Source of the DNA: Trichuris trichiura
Lineage: Eukaryota; Nematoda; Enoplea; Trichinellida; Trichuridae
Direction of reading: 5' to 3'
Assembly: GCA_037903355.1 (NCBI GenBank)
Contig: JBAJFE010000011.1
Location: 1,311,001-1,375,000 of the forward strand
DNA length: 64,000 bases
Positions 23,941-35,728 of the stretch are shown in pieces (position 1 is the first letter of the stretch; every line of letters starts with the position of its first letter). Both the position numbers and the translations under genes were made by a program. The notes beneath the pieces were generated by a model. It did not search any database, was not told the DNA's origin, and saw only the letters and a list, made by a program, of their open reading frames with translations.

Positions 23941-23980
23941 GACATGTTGTGGCGAATAACCAACTGGCAAATAAGAAAAT
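23941..23980 (-). promoter_or_regulatory. Trans-splice-like acceptor upstream of the receptor ATG
   Basis: The minus strand carries TTTTCTTATTTGCCAG ending at 23964, then 23 bases of leader and the ATG at 23940. It has the pyrimidine tract and AG of a 3' splice site but no upstream coding exon, which fits a spliced-leader acceptor or a 5'-UTR exon. Confidence 0.4.
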
Positions 23981-26900
23981 CAAGTTATGCAAGTGTCATT
24001 CCAGACTTGCGCAGACAGAGAGAAGGACGGCAAATAGACGTTAAGTTACTGTTTGACGATACTTCTGAAGCGACTATTTGCTGAGCGTCAGGCAGGTTGA
24101 CGCTTAATCTGCAGTGATAACGGACGCTGGGCCAACCAAGACCTTTTGCATTTCGCTGAAGCGGAAATGAAATAGGCAACCGTAGCTTTGTGCCTGCAGT
24201 CTCCTCTCCCTTTGCATTTTCTGCGCAGTTGAAGTGGCATCACTTTGGCAACGCTTCCGGAAAGAGGGGTTCGCAGTTCACTGAACTCGCTACAATCAGT
24301 TCAAACGAAGCTGTTGCAATTCAACCGGAGCTGCTTTGAGGAAACAGGTCGTGGCAGTGTTGCTGTGCAGTTTCTTTCAAATGCCTGTTGTCACCTTACG
24401 TTGGGTGCTCTTTTTGTCAATTTATGTGTAATGAACTCGGCCGCCGTAGTCGTTCCCGATCCCTATGAACTGTGCCCTTCTAACTGGAAAATGAAATTAG
24501 TTACGTATGTCCAGGAACTTAAGGAGTATAGTCTGACTTGCTTTGCGGAATGGTACGCATCTTCCCATCCGCGAAAAAAAGCTACAGTGGTAGTGCTGAA
24601 CGTACACAAATGTCTCCATTGTTCAGATTAAAATGGTCGGTCAAAACCTTTCATTTGCCAGTGACCCTCTGCCAGTTCATGTGCCATATGGTTGATTGTT
24701 CGAAACGCTTTATGGACAACCGTTCAACAGGTCATAAAATGGCCTTGTTTTATTAGAATGGACGACGCATTGGTTGTGCCGAGAAATTAATCATTTCACT
24801 TATCCGTACGAATGACCGTGGGCAGATTATAGCCGACTGAATGTTTTACACTGCCAGTAACCATTTTCCGTTTTTCGTCAAGACAGTTGTAGCCAAGCTC
24901 AAGCTCCCCTTACTTAGAGTTCCCTGCGGGTGCCTTTGATTAGAAGTGTTGGAACTGTCTGATCCGACATTGAATCAATACTTGGAAAAATCAGTAGCTG
25001 ATGCATCCGTGGCTGGATCGGAACTTGTCAACTTTACAGCCTTGTGCAGAACGCGATCCCACGCGTAGTGAATAACTGAGCATTAGCAGACTATCACTTA
25101 TATGTTCTTGTATCAAATAGAAAGCTTTGGAAATGTGTTTTTAAAACAGCCTACACTTAAGCTCCCAGACATGCATTTTACTAAGGTTAAAGGATTAATG
25201 CTTTATTTCTGAGGATTAATGCTTTATTTCTCTTTATGCTTCTTAGCATTAATGCTTTATTTCTGAGAATTTGACGCAAATGTGTTTAAGTCAAAAAGCA
25301 TAGTCACGGTTCTGATTTTGTGTTTGTTTAGTTTGCATGCATTTTATAAAGTTCTCAGCGAACTAGTGCAGGACCATTTAGGTTACAGAAGGGTGCGACT
25401 TACGCGAAGTGGCGAGAAGACGTCAAAAGCGTGGTTCCAACTGCTTCTAATACGCCTTTTTAGTAGCAGTTTTACCGTGCCGGTGCAGGTATTAGTTTTG
25501 ACGCAGTAGCAGTGAGCGCTCAGCTTAAAAGTGTCGTCTGATGGAAAGTGGAGAATGGAAGTTGAAAAATTGCAGCTTAACTTTTGTCTCGTCGATAATA
25601 ACCTCGTGGAAAATAGTGCACGAACATCACGGAATCGGGACCCCGATTTGTAGCGCAAGCAATTTTGTCAAGTGAAGTATTCATAACTTGTATTCATTGT
25701 TTCTGACAACAAGCAAATTGAATGCGTGTTCTGCGAGCGACAAGCGCTCTTTCGATAGACGGTAGAAATGAGGAAGGAGACCTATGTTTGGAAGTTGAAA
25801 AGGCGACAATCGTAGACACTTGTTATGGCCAGTGATTTCAGCTGCTGAGAGTTTTTCTGTCCTTTTGTTCGAACGAAACCACATTAATAATTGAAATAGG
25901 CTTTGATATTCGATGGTCAGATGGCATACGAAGAAACTAGTTTTCGCGCCCTGCTGCTGTAAAATAATGTATGACACCAGTTGAGAGGGCAGATTCCATT
26001 CGGTCAATCGTTTGTGACAGTTCCAGTGAAACAATTTAGTAGAGTGCGTTAAAATACCAGAGCAGACGAAACCGACTTGATAGGTGGCTTATAAATCTTC
26101 AAGAACTTCAATCTACTGCGTTTACTAAAATGAACGCTATAACAATGGCGATACGCTCTTAAGGGTGCATTAATTGCTAGCGCTGTCACCCTGGAAGAAT
26201 ACAAGTCGCGCACTCGTCAGTTCACTAACTTCTGAGTTTTCTTTAGTTGAACAAAAGATGTTTTATGACAAACAGTCTTCCATGTCATTTTGTTTCTAGT
26301 TGCTTCAATGAAATACAAATTGCTCTGTGTCAACCTATTGCGGCCGTTCGCATTCTATCTGCACTGGAGAACAGGGGAAGGTGTATTACTGAATATACGT
26401 TCCACCGTTTTCTTCTGAAAACCAGAGACAATTGTCTCAAAAATTACGGGCAGAAGATATTCTTGTTTGATCAACGCTCATCAGTAGTCACAGTAAAGAA
26501 CTACGGATCAGTGCCTTTTCGTTTGCTAAGATCGAAATAACTTTTTTCGCGTTCTTCAATGTTCCATCGCACTATTGTGTGCTTGCTGTTCACCTTTTCT
26601 GTGTAAGTGATTTCAAAGGAGCAGTAGGACGCTGAGGGTCCTGTTATACGGTAGACATTTTTCCTTGGTCCGTTGAGCGTCAGTTAACGCTAAATAGCCG
26701 ATGATTCCTGAAATATAAGATAAGCTCTTTCGAATCAACGCTTCCGTCTCTCCAGTCGACTCCATGGAACCAACACTGAAATATCTACGACAGAACCGAA
26801 TGATCCATTTTACGAAGATCGAATTTGCCGTAGATTAAAATTCTGAATACTAAAATTTCTAAAGATAAATTTTTGAAAAACTGAAATGTTGAATATTTAA

Positions 26901-27997
26901 TTTCTGGCAGCCAAATTTTAAAAATTAACTATTCCTGCTCAGAAAAAACAACGAGCTTGTCTTTCTCATCACGACTCTTTGTTGTGTTTGAGTACTGCGG
27001 GTTTGCTGTTGCATCATATGTGCATCGACGGTAAGGACAGTGCTCTGAGCTCCCCGAACAACCCTTATTCCGCTGTTATCTACTTTAGTTGCAATTTGGC
27101 GCTCCTGCAGAAACATTGGTTTCCAAAGGTGGCGTTATTTTACTTTTTCGTAATGCTCAGGTTTCACCTCAGCATAAAGCTAAGCAAAAAGCCTTGTTGT
27201 TCAAGAGGATAACACCTACGTGTTGTGGATACAGTCACACGAGCCATAATCTACCGTTGTTTTGATTTTTTTTAAACATGTAAGGTTTAAAGAAAATAAC
27301 TAATTGCAATGTACAATATGGTCTAATAGTCGGTAATCACAAAACATTTCCAAATGATTTGAAAGTCAAAGAAAAGGAGGAGCTAATGGAGGTGGAAAGA
27401 AAGGTATTGGATAAATAAACAAGTAAAGAAGCAATAAAATTATGAGACAGTAATTCTAGTGGAAAATGAAAATGAAAACAAGAAAAAAATTTATCCCATA
27501 GTTTCTTATCCGATAGGCTTAAGGACATCATTACTTCACAGCCACTCACGGGTTTTTAAAAAATTTTCTCCGTATTAATGGAGCTAGTGCGTTCGTTTTG
27601 AAAACAGTTCTTAGCTGATCCTCCATTAGGAAGATTATCCATTTCCCAATTAAGAAGATTTTTAAATCCACAATTAAGTTTTCGCTACTCTAAGTTCATT
27701 CGTCTGCCTTTAGTATCATCGTAAAAAAACTGAATGAAAGGCAATGGAAGTAGAGATAGGTCAGCATGCATAGGTTTGTTAATTAGCTACAAGGTGTAGC
27801 CGAATGGCATCGAAAAAATAAACAAATGGGAAAGAAAATGTTACACAAAACTTGAGGAACGCTTAAGTAACGTTCTATAGGTCCATTTCAATATAGAGTC
27901 AATAATATTATTTATATATTGAGAGTTCACTGAAACCTGAAGCATTCATATTCGACATGTTTCTAATTGTTTGTGCCTGCCTAGGTTTTTCGTGCGT
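23981..27997. other. Spacer upstream of the receptor gene, no gene assigned
   Basis: The only long open frame is 24245-24631 (+). Its one in-frame ATG is near 24431 (MNSAAVVVPDPYELCPS) and it encodes a cysteine-containing tail with a hydrophobic stretch just before that ATG. It starts with TTG and could be an exon of a small secreted protein, but no splice partner was found. The rest is AT-rich and featureless, apart from the triplicated 25-bp word at 25.2 kb. Confidence 0.25.
25187..25266. repeat. Triplicated ATTAATGCTTTATTTCT word
   Basis: The word ATTAATGCTTTATTTCT occurs three times within 80 bases, starting near 25194, 25215 and 25249, with GAG or GAGG joining the first two. It is a local tandem duplication of no evident function. 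Confidence 0.85.
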
Positions 27998-28318
27998 TTC
28001 AGAAGAATCTGCCAAGTGAACGATGTGAACGAAGGATAATGGGATAATGTTCACGATGAGGATAATGTGGAGGATAATGTTCACGATGACGCGCAAGAAG
28101 AGCAGTTCACTGAGTTCGATGCAGTTGACGAAGACGAAGTCGAAGAAAACAATTCAGCTGCTACAGCAGATGTAGTTATGAGAAATAATGGGGGCATTGA
28201 AGGCGATTTCGACGAAGAAATTGGCCAGTTCACCGATAATTACGATTATGACTCCGTCTTTTTTAATTCGATTGGCCATCAGCGTCAACCTACTCGTCGT
28301 GGTTCTTGGAACATTTAA
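27998..28318 (+). pseudogene. Acidic protein C-terminus, probably decayed
   Basis: After an acceptor-like GCGTTTCAG at 27999 the frame reads through to a TAA at 28316-28318, encoding a strongly acidic tail (EEQFTEFDAVDEDEVEE, then DFDEEIGQFTDNYDYDS) that ends basic (RQPTRRGSWNI). A single TAA at 28037-28039 interrupts the frame, and there is no ATG upstream. GATAATG occurs repeatedly between 28034 and 28079, so this part grew by short duplication. The bias towards GAY and GAR codons suggests it was once coding. I do not recognise the family. If splicing enters after the stop, it could still be a live last exon. Confidence 0.3.
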
Positions 28319-31307
28319 TTCCCAGTTGTTATTTATAATTTTCTAGCCGACATGCAGAACGAATTTTAGAGCGCTAAATCTGAAGACGAGAAGTTATTTC
28401 CGTGGGCTGTCGAACTTAGTGCTATCAGCAGTATACATTTTGAATTTCGCAGATTTCAGGTAGGTTCAGCATATGTCGTCCACGCCTTTTTGGTTCTTTT
28501 TTATTAAAATTCTTTGTTTTAATCCCGTACTTTTCAGCTGTAGAACCGCGACTGTTAATGCAAACAGCGTGTTCTCTTACATGGAAACGTTTTTCTGTAT
28601 AATCGGTTGAAATTTCACGTATACAACAGCGTAAATGATGGCGATTTTAAAATTACTTTTATATGCTTTTAATATTCAGAACAAATTCTCATGATACGAA
28701 AACTATCTTATTCGTCCACTAACATCTTTGACCAGTCACCGTAAACTACGCATTCAGTGTGCTAAGAAAATTAAGTCGACGCTGTAGCGTATTAATATTT
28801 TTCACTGACAGTGTTTCAGTTAATTGCTGTTATGTTTAACTAACTGAAAGTGATTGTTTTGTTAAAATGGTAATCAGGCAGTTTTTCAGATCGTTCACAA
28901 CGGCAACGAGTATTTCGTTGAAGTGATTGACAAGGTAAGCTTTGAACTTGTTGATCCTGCGTATATGATTTTCCAAATGAAAAACGTTTCGATATCAGAA
29001 AGCTTCTTTGCCTTTCCTCCTTAACTTCTCTCGCGTTTTTCTTCTCTTTGTTGACGGGACACACACACACACAAAAGATTACTTGTAATTGGGCTTGCAA
29101 CATTACATATAATTATATTGATAAAGACTATAAAGTGTAGTTTGAGAACATTGGTAGAAATACTGTAATTCGAATTAAAAGCTGTTAAGCGAAAGTATGA
29201 AGAATGGCTAAGTGACAGTCCGTAGGCGCACAATGATACAGAGCGCAGGTAGTGTTAATATTAGCGTATTGTTAATAATTTGAGCCCACCATTGTTAGTT
29301 ATTTGTTTATACGTCAACAAGCCCTTTGCTTTTGTTGTGTTTTGGTGGAAAGAGTTGCTTGTTCAACGTGAGCGATTTTGCAAGTCGATAACCTAAAGTG
29401 CAGTGATTAACAAAAAGTTGCTTCCTATCTTTCTTTCCAGTCTTAGTTTCTTATTTTCACGTAACATTATTTGTTTGCATATGCACTGTTTCTATTGATA
29501 GTACTGAAACAGTCGTAAGCCTTGTTTAAGCTGTCATTAGGAAGTGCAAAATAAATGCACACCAGTTATTAATTTCACAATTCAAAGTGCTGCTAACCGG
29601 TTCGTTACTCTATCAGCATTCTAAACACTGTGCTCATCTATTCTTGGTAATCGTGAGAAAGTTTTATGGAAATATCGTGAGGTATATCTGTTATTGTACA
29701 TGGCACGGCAGGAAAGTTTCCTTTAAGACACTCAATCTTCATTATCGAAATGCACTGTTCTTCCACTATAAGTGAAATTCCATCAGCACGTAAAGGAACG
29801 TGAATATCCGTTCTTGATTGTACGTCACAGTATCACAAACCTTTCTCAGCTATTGTATCCTTTCTGCCTCGCATGATTATCACTCAGAAACATTTTAACC
29901 TTTACGCTTTGGTAGAGGCGATCTAAAGATGCCTATTAGATACTGATTCCTCTTTTGTGCAAACCTTGCTGTATCTTTTTTAGTGCTTTTCGGAACGTTA
30001 TCCACTACTGAAAAGATTCTTGCTACATATTCAATTACTGTTTCGTCAAGGGCACTTTTATTATGGTGAAAACCCGTTATGTTTGAACATTTTTGTGTCC
30101 GGAGCTTTTGGGTTCTAATCTAGATCTGTTAAGTGCACTTCTCAAATACACATGTGGTTTTCATCGTAATAAAAGTTTTACAAACGGTTACGCATTCAAA
30201 ACGCAGTACAGCATAGTGACTTTTCAGTTCCAATCGTCAGTTTTTCCCCGTCCTTGTTTCTGCAATTATCATAGCGTAGTTTCTTTTGTTAAATCTAGGC
30301 TGCTTGCTTATCAACAGTGTTGAAACAACCATGAACGTTTCATCATTTTCGAATAGAATAATGAAACAAAAATGACTAGCCTTAGTAGTCTCGTAATTCA
30401 TAGTTGCAGCAAAAGACTCATTGTCTCTCCATTTCAAAAGATATCTCCATTTATCAATGACACTCTGAAGTTCTGGAAGAATCCCATTAGTCAGGTGTTC
30501 AGTTATATTAATATTCGTCAGAGGAAGAAACGCAGCTAAAAGTGCTTTATTTCAGAACAATATTTACTCTAAATTGAATAGGTTAAGCAGGTGCATATCG
30601 GTCTCAGATAAAGTTAGCCTGTTTGCGCCAAAATAGCTAATACCGAAAACAGACTTCGCCAATTTTAAAAATGGCGATAGAACGCCAGAAAGAAGATAAT
30701 TCAAATTATGAGCTTAATAAACGTCTCAGAGCGTTAGCACAATCTTATTGATCTCTCCTATTAGGAAAGACTCACTCGCAACACAGTTTATGGCGCAGCC
30801 TTGTTTCTTGCTGACGCTCCATTCTTTTTCAACATACGTAGTGCAATTAGACGTCGTAGAAATACTGAGCATAGCTTTAAAGGGCTTTCCAAACGTTAAC
30901 GTTGTGAAAATTTCAGCTGAAAAATTTCTGCTAGGAAGTTTGCACAGTTATTGTTCACACTAAAAATCAAAAATATAGTGCTGATAAAATGTTTCTGCGC
31001 AATAATTGAAGTGCCTCAGTTCGTGGCGAATCAATTCTTTCTAACATGTATGATATACATGAATATCGAGATTACTGCTTGAGAATACTTTATTAACCCA
31101 GTTGCCATATTGAACACTTAACTCTTTTTAAGGAATGCATAAACGTTCGTCCAAAATTTGGTTTCTAATAACAACACGTTCGTTCCGTAAGTGAAAGTTT
31201 CGAACGTTTCCGAAAAGTGTAGTTATTGACGTTATCTAGTTTTGGTTTCATATTCTTTTTATTTCTTTGTGAGAGAATGGGTACTGTCGCTACGCAGTCG
31301 CCAACTT
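28319..31307. other. AT-rich spacer, no gene recognised
   Basis: Apart from an AC run near 29061-29072, no repeats or motifs stand out. All open frames are under 90 aa without matching splice sites. It ends in the CGCCA array. Confidence 0.4.
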
Positions 31308-31985
31308 ATCACTGCACCACGGGGCCACACCGCGCATCCCACCATGCACCCACACCACACTGCTCCACACCACACCATACTGCGCCACTCCGCGCCACGC
31401 TCCGCCCCGCCACACCGCGCACCCCACGCCCCGCCACTCCGCGCCACTCCGCGCCACGTCGCGCCCCGCCAATCCCCGCCCTACCCCGCCACGCCACGCC
31501 ACGCCACGCCACTCCCCGCCCCACCCCGCCACGCCACGCCACGCCACGCCACTCCCCGCCCCGCCACACCGCGCACCCCACGCCACACCGCGCCCCGCCA
31601 CGCCACGTCGCGCCCCGCCCTACCCCGCCACGCCACGCCACGCCACTCCCCGCCCTACCCCGCCACGCCACGCCACGCCACGCCACGCCACGCCACGCCA
31701 CGCCACGCCACTCCCCGCGCCGCCCCGCCACACCGCGCACCCCACGCCACACCGCGCCCCGCCACTCCGCGCCACGCCACGTCGCGCCCCGCCAATCCCC
31801 GCCACGCCACGCCACGCCACTCCCCGCCCCGCCCCGCCACTCCCCGCGCCGCCCCGCCACGCCACTCCCCGCGCACCCTACGCCACACCGCGCCCCGCCA
31901 CTCCGCGCCACGCAACGCCACGCCACGCCACGCCACACTGCGCCATTGCATACTGTACCACACCACAACACAACACGGCGCACCA
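31308..31985. repeat. CGCCA pentanucleotide array, about 0.65 kb
   Basis: The plus strand consists of CGCCA units mixed with CCGCC, CACCG, CTCCG and CTCCC variants, densest at 31386-31945, fading at both ends into ACACC and CACAT words. It is extremely strand-biased: C and A on top, G and T below. Because a 5-base unit without stop codons is open in every frame, long open frames appear on both strands (up to 298 aa, with repeating RHATP on top and WRGVA below). These are artefacts, not genes. The array is a sharp GC island in AT-rich DNA. Confidence 0.95.
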
Positions 31986-34900
31986 CGCATGCTCTGCAGC
32001 ACGTTACAGCACCCAGTCCACACGCACACAGAACATACACCAGAAACGAGCAAAGGCGACTGCTGAGCAGTCTGTCCATGTTATATACGGTAAAAATCAG
32101 TCTTACGCAAATTAATGACTGACCTTTTGTATTTTGCTCCAAGTGGCTTAGAAGCACAAATTGACGTTGAATCTTCAATTAGCTACTTCATTTTAGGAAA
32201 TGAATCGACTTACTTCCTGCTACAGTTCGTTTACTTTGGGTAAGTACTATTGCTGTTATGTTTACGATGAGGAAAGCTATGCAAATTAGCTGGCCCTGAT
32301 TAATGCTGTTTATAGTACAATTTATGTAAGCATTTAGAACATACCGTAGTCAGATTTGTGAAATAATGAAATAAAACCAATATTTCTATCATTTATCCGT
32401 TGACCGTAATAAAAACAATATAAGTTCCATCATTGCCGAAAGTACCATTCCTTATATCCTAAACCAAAAATTCCTCATTACTTCAATATCGTGTGATAAA
32501 AATTTAGAATTAATTGATAATAAATTGGCTATATATGCACAGTTAAATTCTACAGAAGCAAACAATTCAGGCTGTTTAAGATGATATTGAACTGATCAGT
32601 GTTGCATCCTTTTTTCGTGTAAACATTAACGGGTTGTTCGTCTTTCTGATTATTCATATAATCTCTTTATTACGTTGTCTGTAAAGTAAATTTCCGTTTC
32701 CTTACGCTAATAAATTCTAATTGAGTCAATACTGACCAGTTAGCACATCGTCGTCAGCAGTTCTCTTCTTTCTGTGATTTCTCATCAAGCGCTCTTTTCA
32801 CTCTGAAACATTTTAACGTCTATAGTTTTCTATGATCAGCTTGAAAATTTTAAAGCAATAGCTGTTCAGCACATGTTTCAATATGTGCTAAATAAAAGAA
32901 TACCTCACTTTAATCTGAAGTTTCAATCTCATAGGAGCAGTTATCTTTGTTGAAATTGAAAAGATATGTGAACGCCAATTCCAACGATACGCACTGAAAA
33001 TGTTTGAGAAATAATTTGTTTGCATCTTTTAGAAATTTTTTTTCAAAATAGCGTTTACTGGCGTCCTGTTCGTATAACTTGTTCAATTTCATCACGGATG
33101 CAGAAATGCAAAACTAAGAATGGTGGTAAAGATTAAGGAAGGTTAATTAAGGTTTATACTCTTGGTAGCAAATAAAATTTGTGCGAAATATTTCTTGTTA
33201 AGAAAAATGGAACAGAACAGCAGTTGACGGTGAGAAAAAGAACTGGTGAACATATTCCTCTTTTGGTACATCTCATCAGATAAAACCACTAGCAATACTG
33301 CTTTCTCATCTCAGTGTGCGGTCATGCAGATTAGGCGCCGTTATCCACTTCTGTGGATAAAGTAACCACGTTTTAGCAAGTCGAATAAGCGTGATTAGCA
33401 TTTTGTATTCAGATCTGTAGAATTGCTAAATGGTTGCGTGGAAGAATTAGAATGAAACAAAGAAAGCACTTCGACTTTGGCCCATCACTTTTACATGTGT
33501 GCATGTCACGGCAAGAGGAGAAGACGGTATTGCCCAAATCCATTGGGACATTTGTATATTGCCCAAATCCAATGGAGTAATATGTTGGTTTCAGATTTAT
33601 CGTTCCAGCTTCATGTCTTCATCGACCATTGTTCTGTGAAAGATAAGTACATTCTAATAAATTGAATTTGTGTAAGAAAAATTCTACTTTTTTTCAAACT
33701 GGACAATTACTTAATGAGCGACTGCGCATTTGCCGACAGCAGCACCTGGCAAGTCCTGAATGCTCTGATTGAAGAAAGAACTTGTTGCTGTAATTAGTAA
33801 AAGTTTTATGCTGTCATTTTGCGTCATTTTGTGAATGAAATATCAAGTAACGCGTGTTTTCTGTCGCACTTGACGAGGTTTATGGTTCCTGCTTAGGACC
33901 GATGACCACGGATGGATAACCGCAACCTTCGTACGCGAAGAAAGCAGAGCGAAGAAGCACAAGCCCAACAACTGAAGCAACGACAACAACAACATGGTGA
34001 GAGAAGGCAGTATGGGTTTCAGCATGCATACGGGCTCACATCCAATCTAAGGAATAGGCGGGATAGGTATTGGTTTCTTGGGAGGGAGGTAGATGAGATA
34101 TATTTTACTTGAAATAAGCTGTATGCAAACGGTAGGTTCCTCCTCCGCCGCCCCTTAAAAAAATAAGGGGTGGGGTTGAGTGCTGTCCGAACAGATTAGG
34201 TCTCGACGACAATGTTACGTCATGCATGTGATCTTTTCACATGTGTTGCCTGTCCGTTGTCGTGTGTCCCGTGCCCAATGTGAGAACTAAGGACAGTAGA
34301 ACGTGGTTAGCAGACAGCAGTCAATGGCACTGGACAGTGCACACTGAAATAAGTGCATAAACTGCAGCGATGTACCTCATGTAGAACAAGGTAATGGGAA
34401 TGAGTAGCAGGATGTAGTAGGAGTGTTGCTGTACTACCCCACTCTGTGTGCGGGAAAATGACGTGTGAAAAGAACAGCATAAGTTCGTTTGTATGGGTTC
34501 ATGACAAAGTAAGACATAACGCAGTAAGTGAGCTGGAAAAGTTCTAGGTTGTGGTATCTGTGAAATACCCTTTCTGAGTACCTTGTGAGGTTAAGAAGTG
34601 TTGTGTAGGAGAGCGCAGCAGTGGGATTGACTTTTAGTTGAACACTGAGAACGCTCCTAAGGATTGTCTTACGGTCGCTTCTATCTTTGGTCCTTTCTGA
34701 GATAGCTTTCCACGAAAGCTTCCATTTCCCCCTTCGTTGATTTTCACAGTTTGGTGCGAATAAACGTTTTCACCTGTGGGGTAGCAAAATGATCGAGCAG
34801 CCGACCCCATATCTGAATACGGATAGGCAAGTAAACTTAGCAATAAACCGTCAAGCTTTTAACAGTTATTCGGATTGGGAATGAAATTTATAAATTGCTT

Positions 34901-35135
34901 TCAAGTTAGAGCACCCCTCACATTATAAACAACACCATCTCAAGGAACGGTTCACAAAAGCTAAGTGCCTTCCAAAAAATGGATTTTGTATGTACAGTAT
35001 TTGTTGTTCACAGAAATAACAGAATCATCATATGGATGGTTAGAAAAACAGAAAAGAAGCGGACTTGATATAAAGAACTAATAACAAAGTTGATCTTGAA
35101 AACCGGTACTTCGTAACGTGACGGTGGATTTTTTT
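31986..35135. other. AT-rich spacer with one weak exon candidate
   Basis: From an ATG at 33912 a Q-rich, basic frame begins MDNRNLRTRRKQSEEAQAQQ and reaches a donor-like HG|GTGAGA after 30 codons. It could be a first exon, but no second exon was found. A 43-base stretch at 32197-32239 is flanked by TTTTAG and GTAAGT. A short word (ATTGCCCAAATCC) is duplicated near 33530 and 33560. No other signal was seen. Confidence 0.25.
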
Positions 35136-35383
35136 TATCTTCAATGCGGTTTTGTCTAGCCCGTTGATAAAGTCCGAAATCAAACCGAAGCAAATGTCCT
35201 GCCAACGGATGAATGAGCAATTATTAAGGAAAAATTTAGAACAAGTACTTAACAGATTCGGAGCTTTCGGTACCAGCCTTGTCCCTTCGTCCCGCCTTAG
35301 GTTGGACCATCCGTTGGTAGGACATTTGCTTCGGTTTGATTTCAGACTTTATCAACGAGCTAGACAAAACCGTATTGAAGATA
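35136..35383. mobile_element. Foldback MITE copy C with 74-bp inverted arms
   Basis: Arm 35136-35209 is the reverse complement of 35310-35383 with few mismatches, around a 100-bp centre. The arms carry the ACCAACGG/CCGTTGGT core and the AAACCGAAGCAAATG block. The centre shares the TTCTAAATTTTTCCTTAATA-like segment with element A (TTCTGTATTTTTCCTTAATA). It has no coding capacity. Confidence 0.8.
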
Positions 35384-35728
35384 TGAAAATATACAAAGTT
35401 ATGGTCTCAGTTTGCCTCCATTGAAGCACAGTGTCGTTACTGCGTGTTTTGAAAGGAGGAAATGGTTTTTTACAGAATAGAATTTGTAGATGACGTTCTT
35501 GTTGTTCAGCAAAAGCATATGCAAATGCGAAGAAATGCTGGTGGAAGATTAAACCGCCATAAAAGGTAAGAACCAAAGTTATACAGTTTTGGGTAAACTA
35601 AAAGTAACGTTTCAGACATTCTTGCCGGAGGGAATTGATTCGAGCATTTGTAAATATTCGAAGGAGGTCGAATTTGCTCGTCAAATAGAAAAGAAAGGTA
35701 ATAGTACCGAAAATCAATATAATATGGC
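35384..35728. other. Short spacer, nothing recognised
   Basis: Sequence between foldback element C and the tandem duplication. No open frame or repeat stands out. Confidence 0.4.

Noticed and set aside
31226..32178. Long open frames (up to 298 aa) on both strands
   Set aside because: They are produced by the CGCCA pentamer, which contains no stop codon in any frame. The proteins are pure low complexity.
32197..32239. 43-base stretch between TTTTAG and GTAAGT as a micro-exon
   Set aside because: Good splice-like ends but no neighbouring exon in matching phase and no recognisable peptide.
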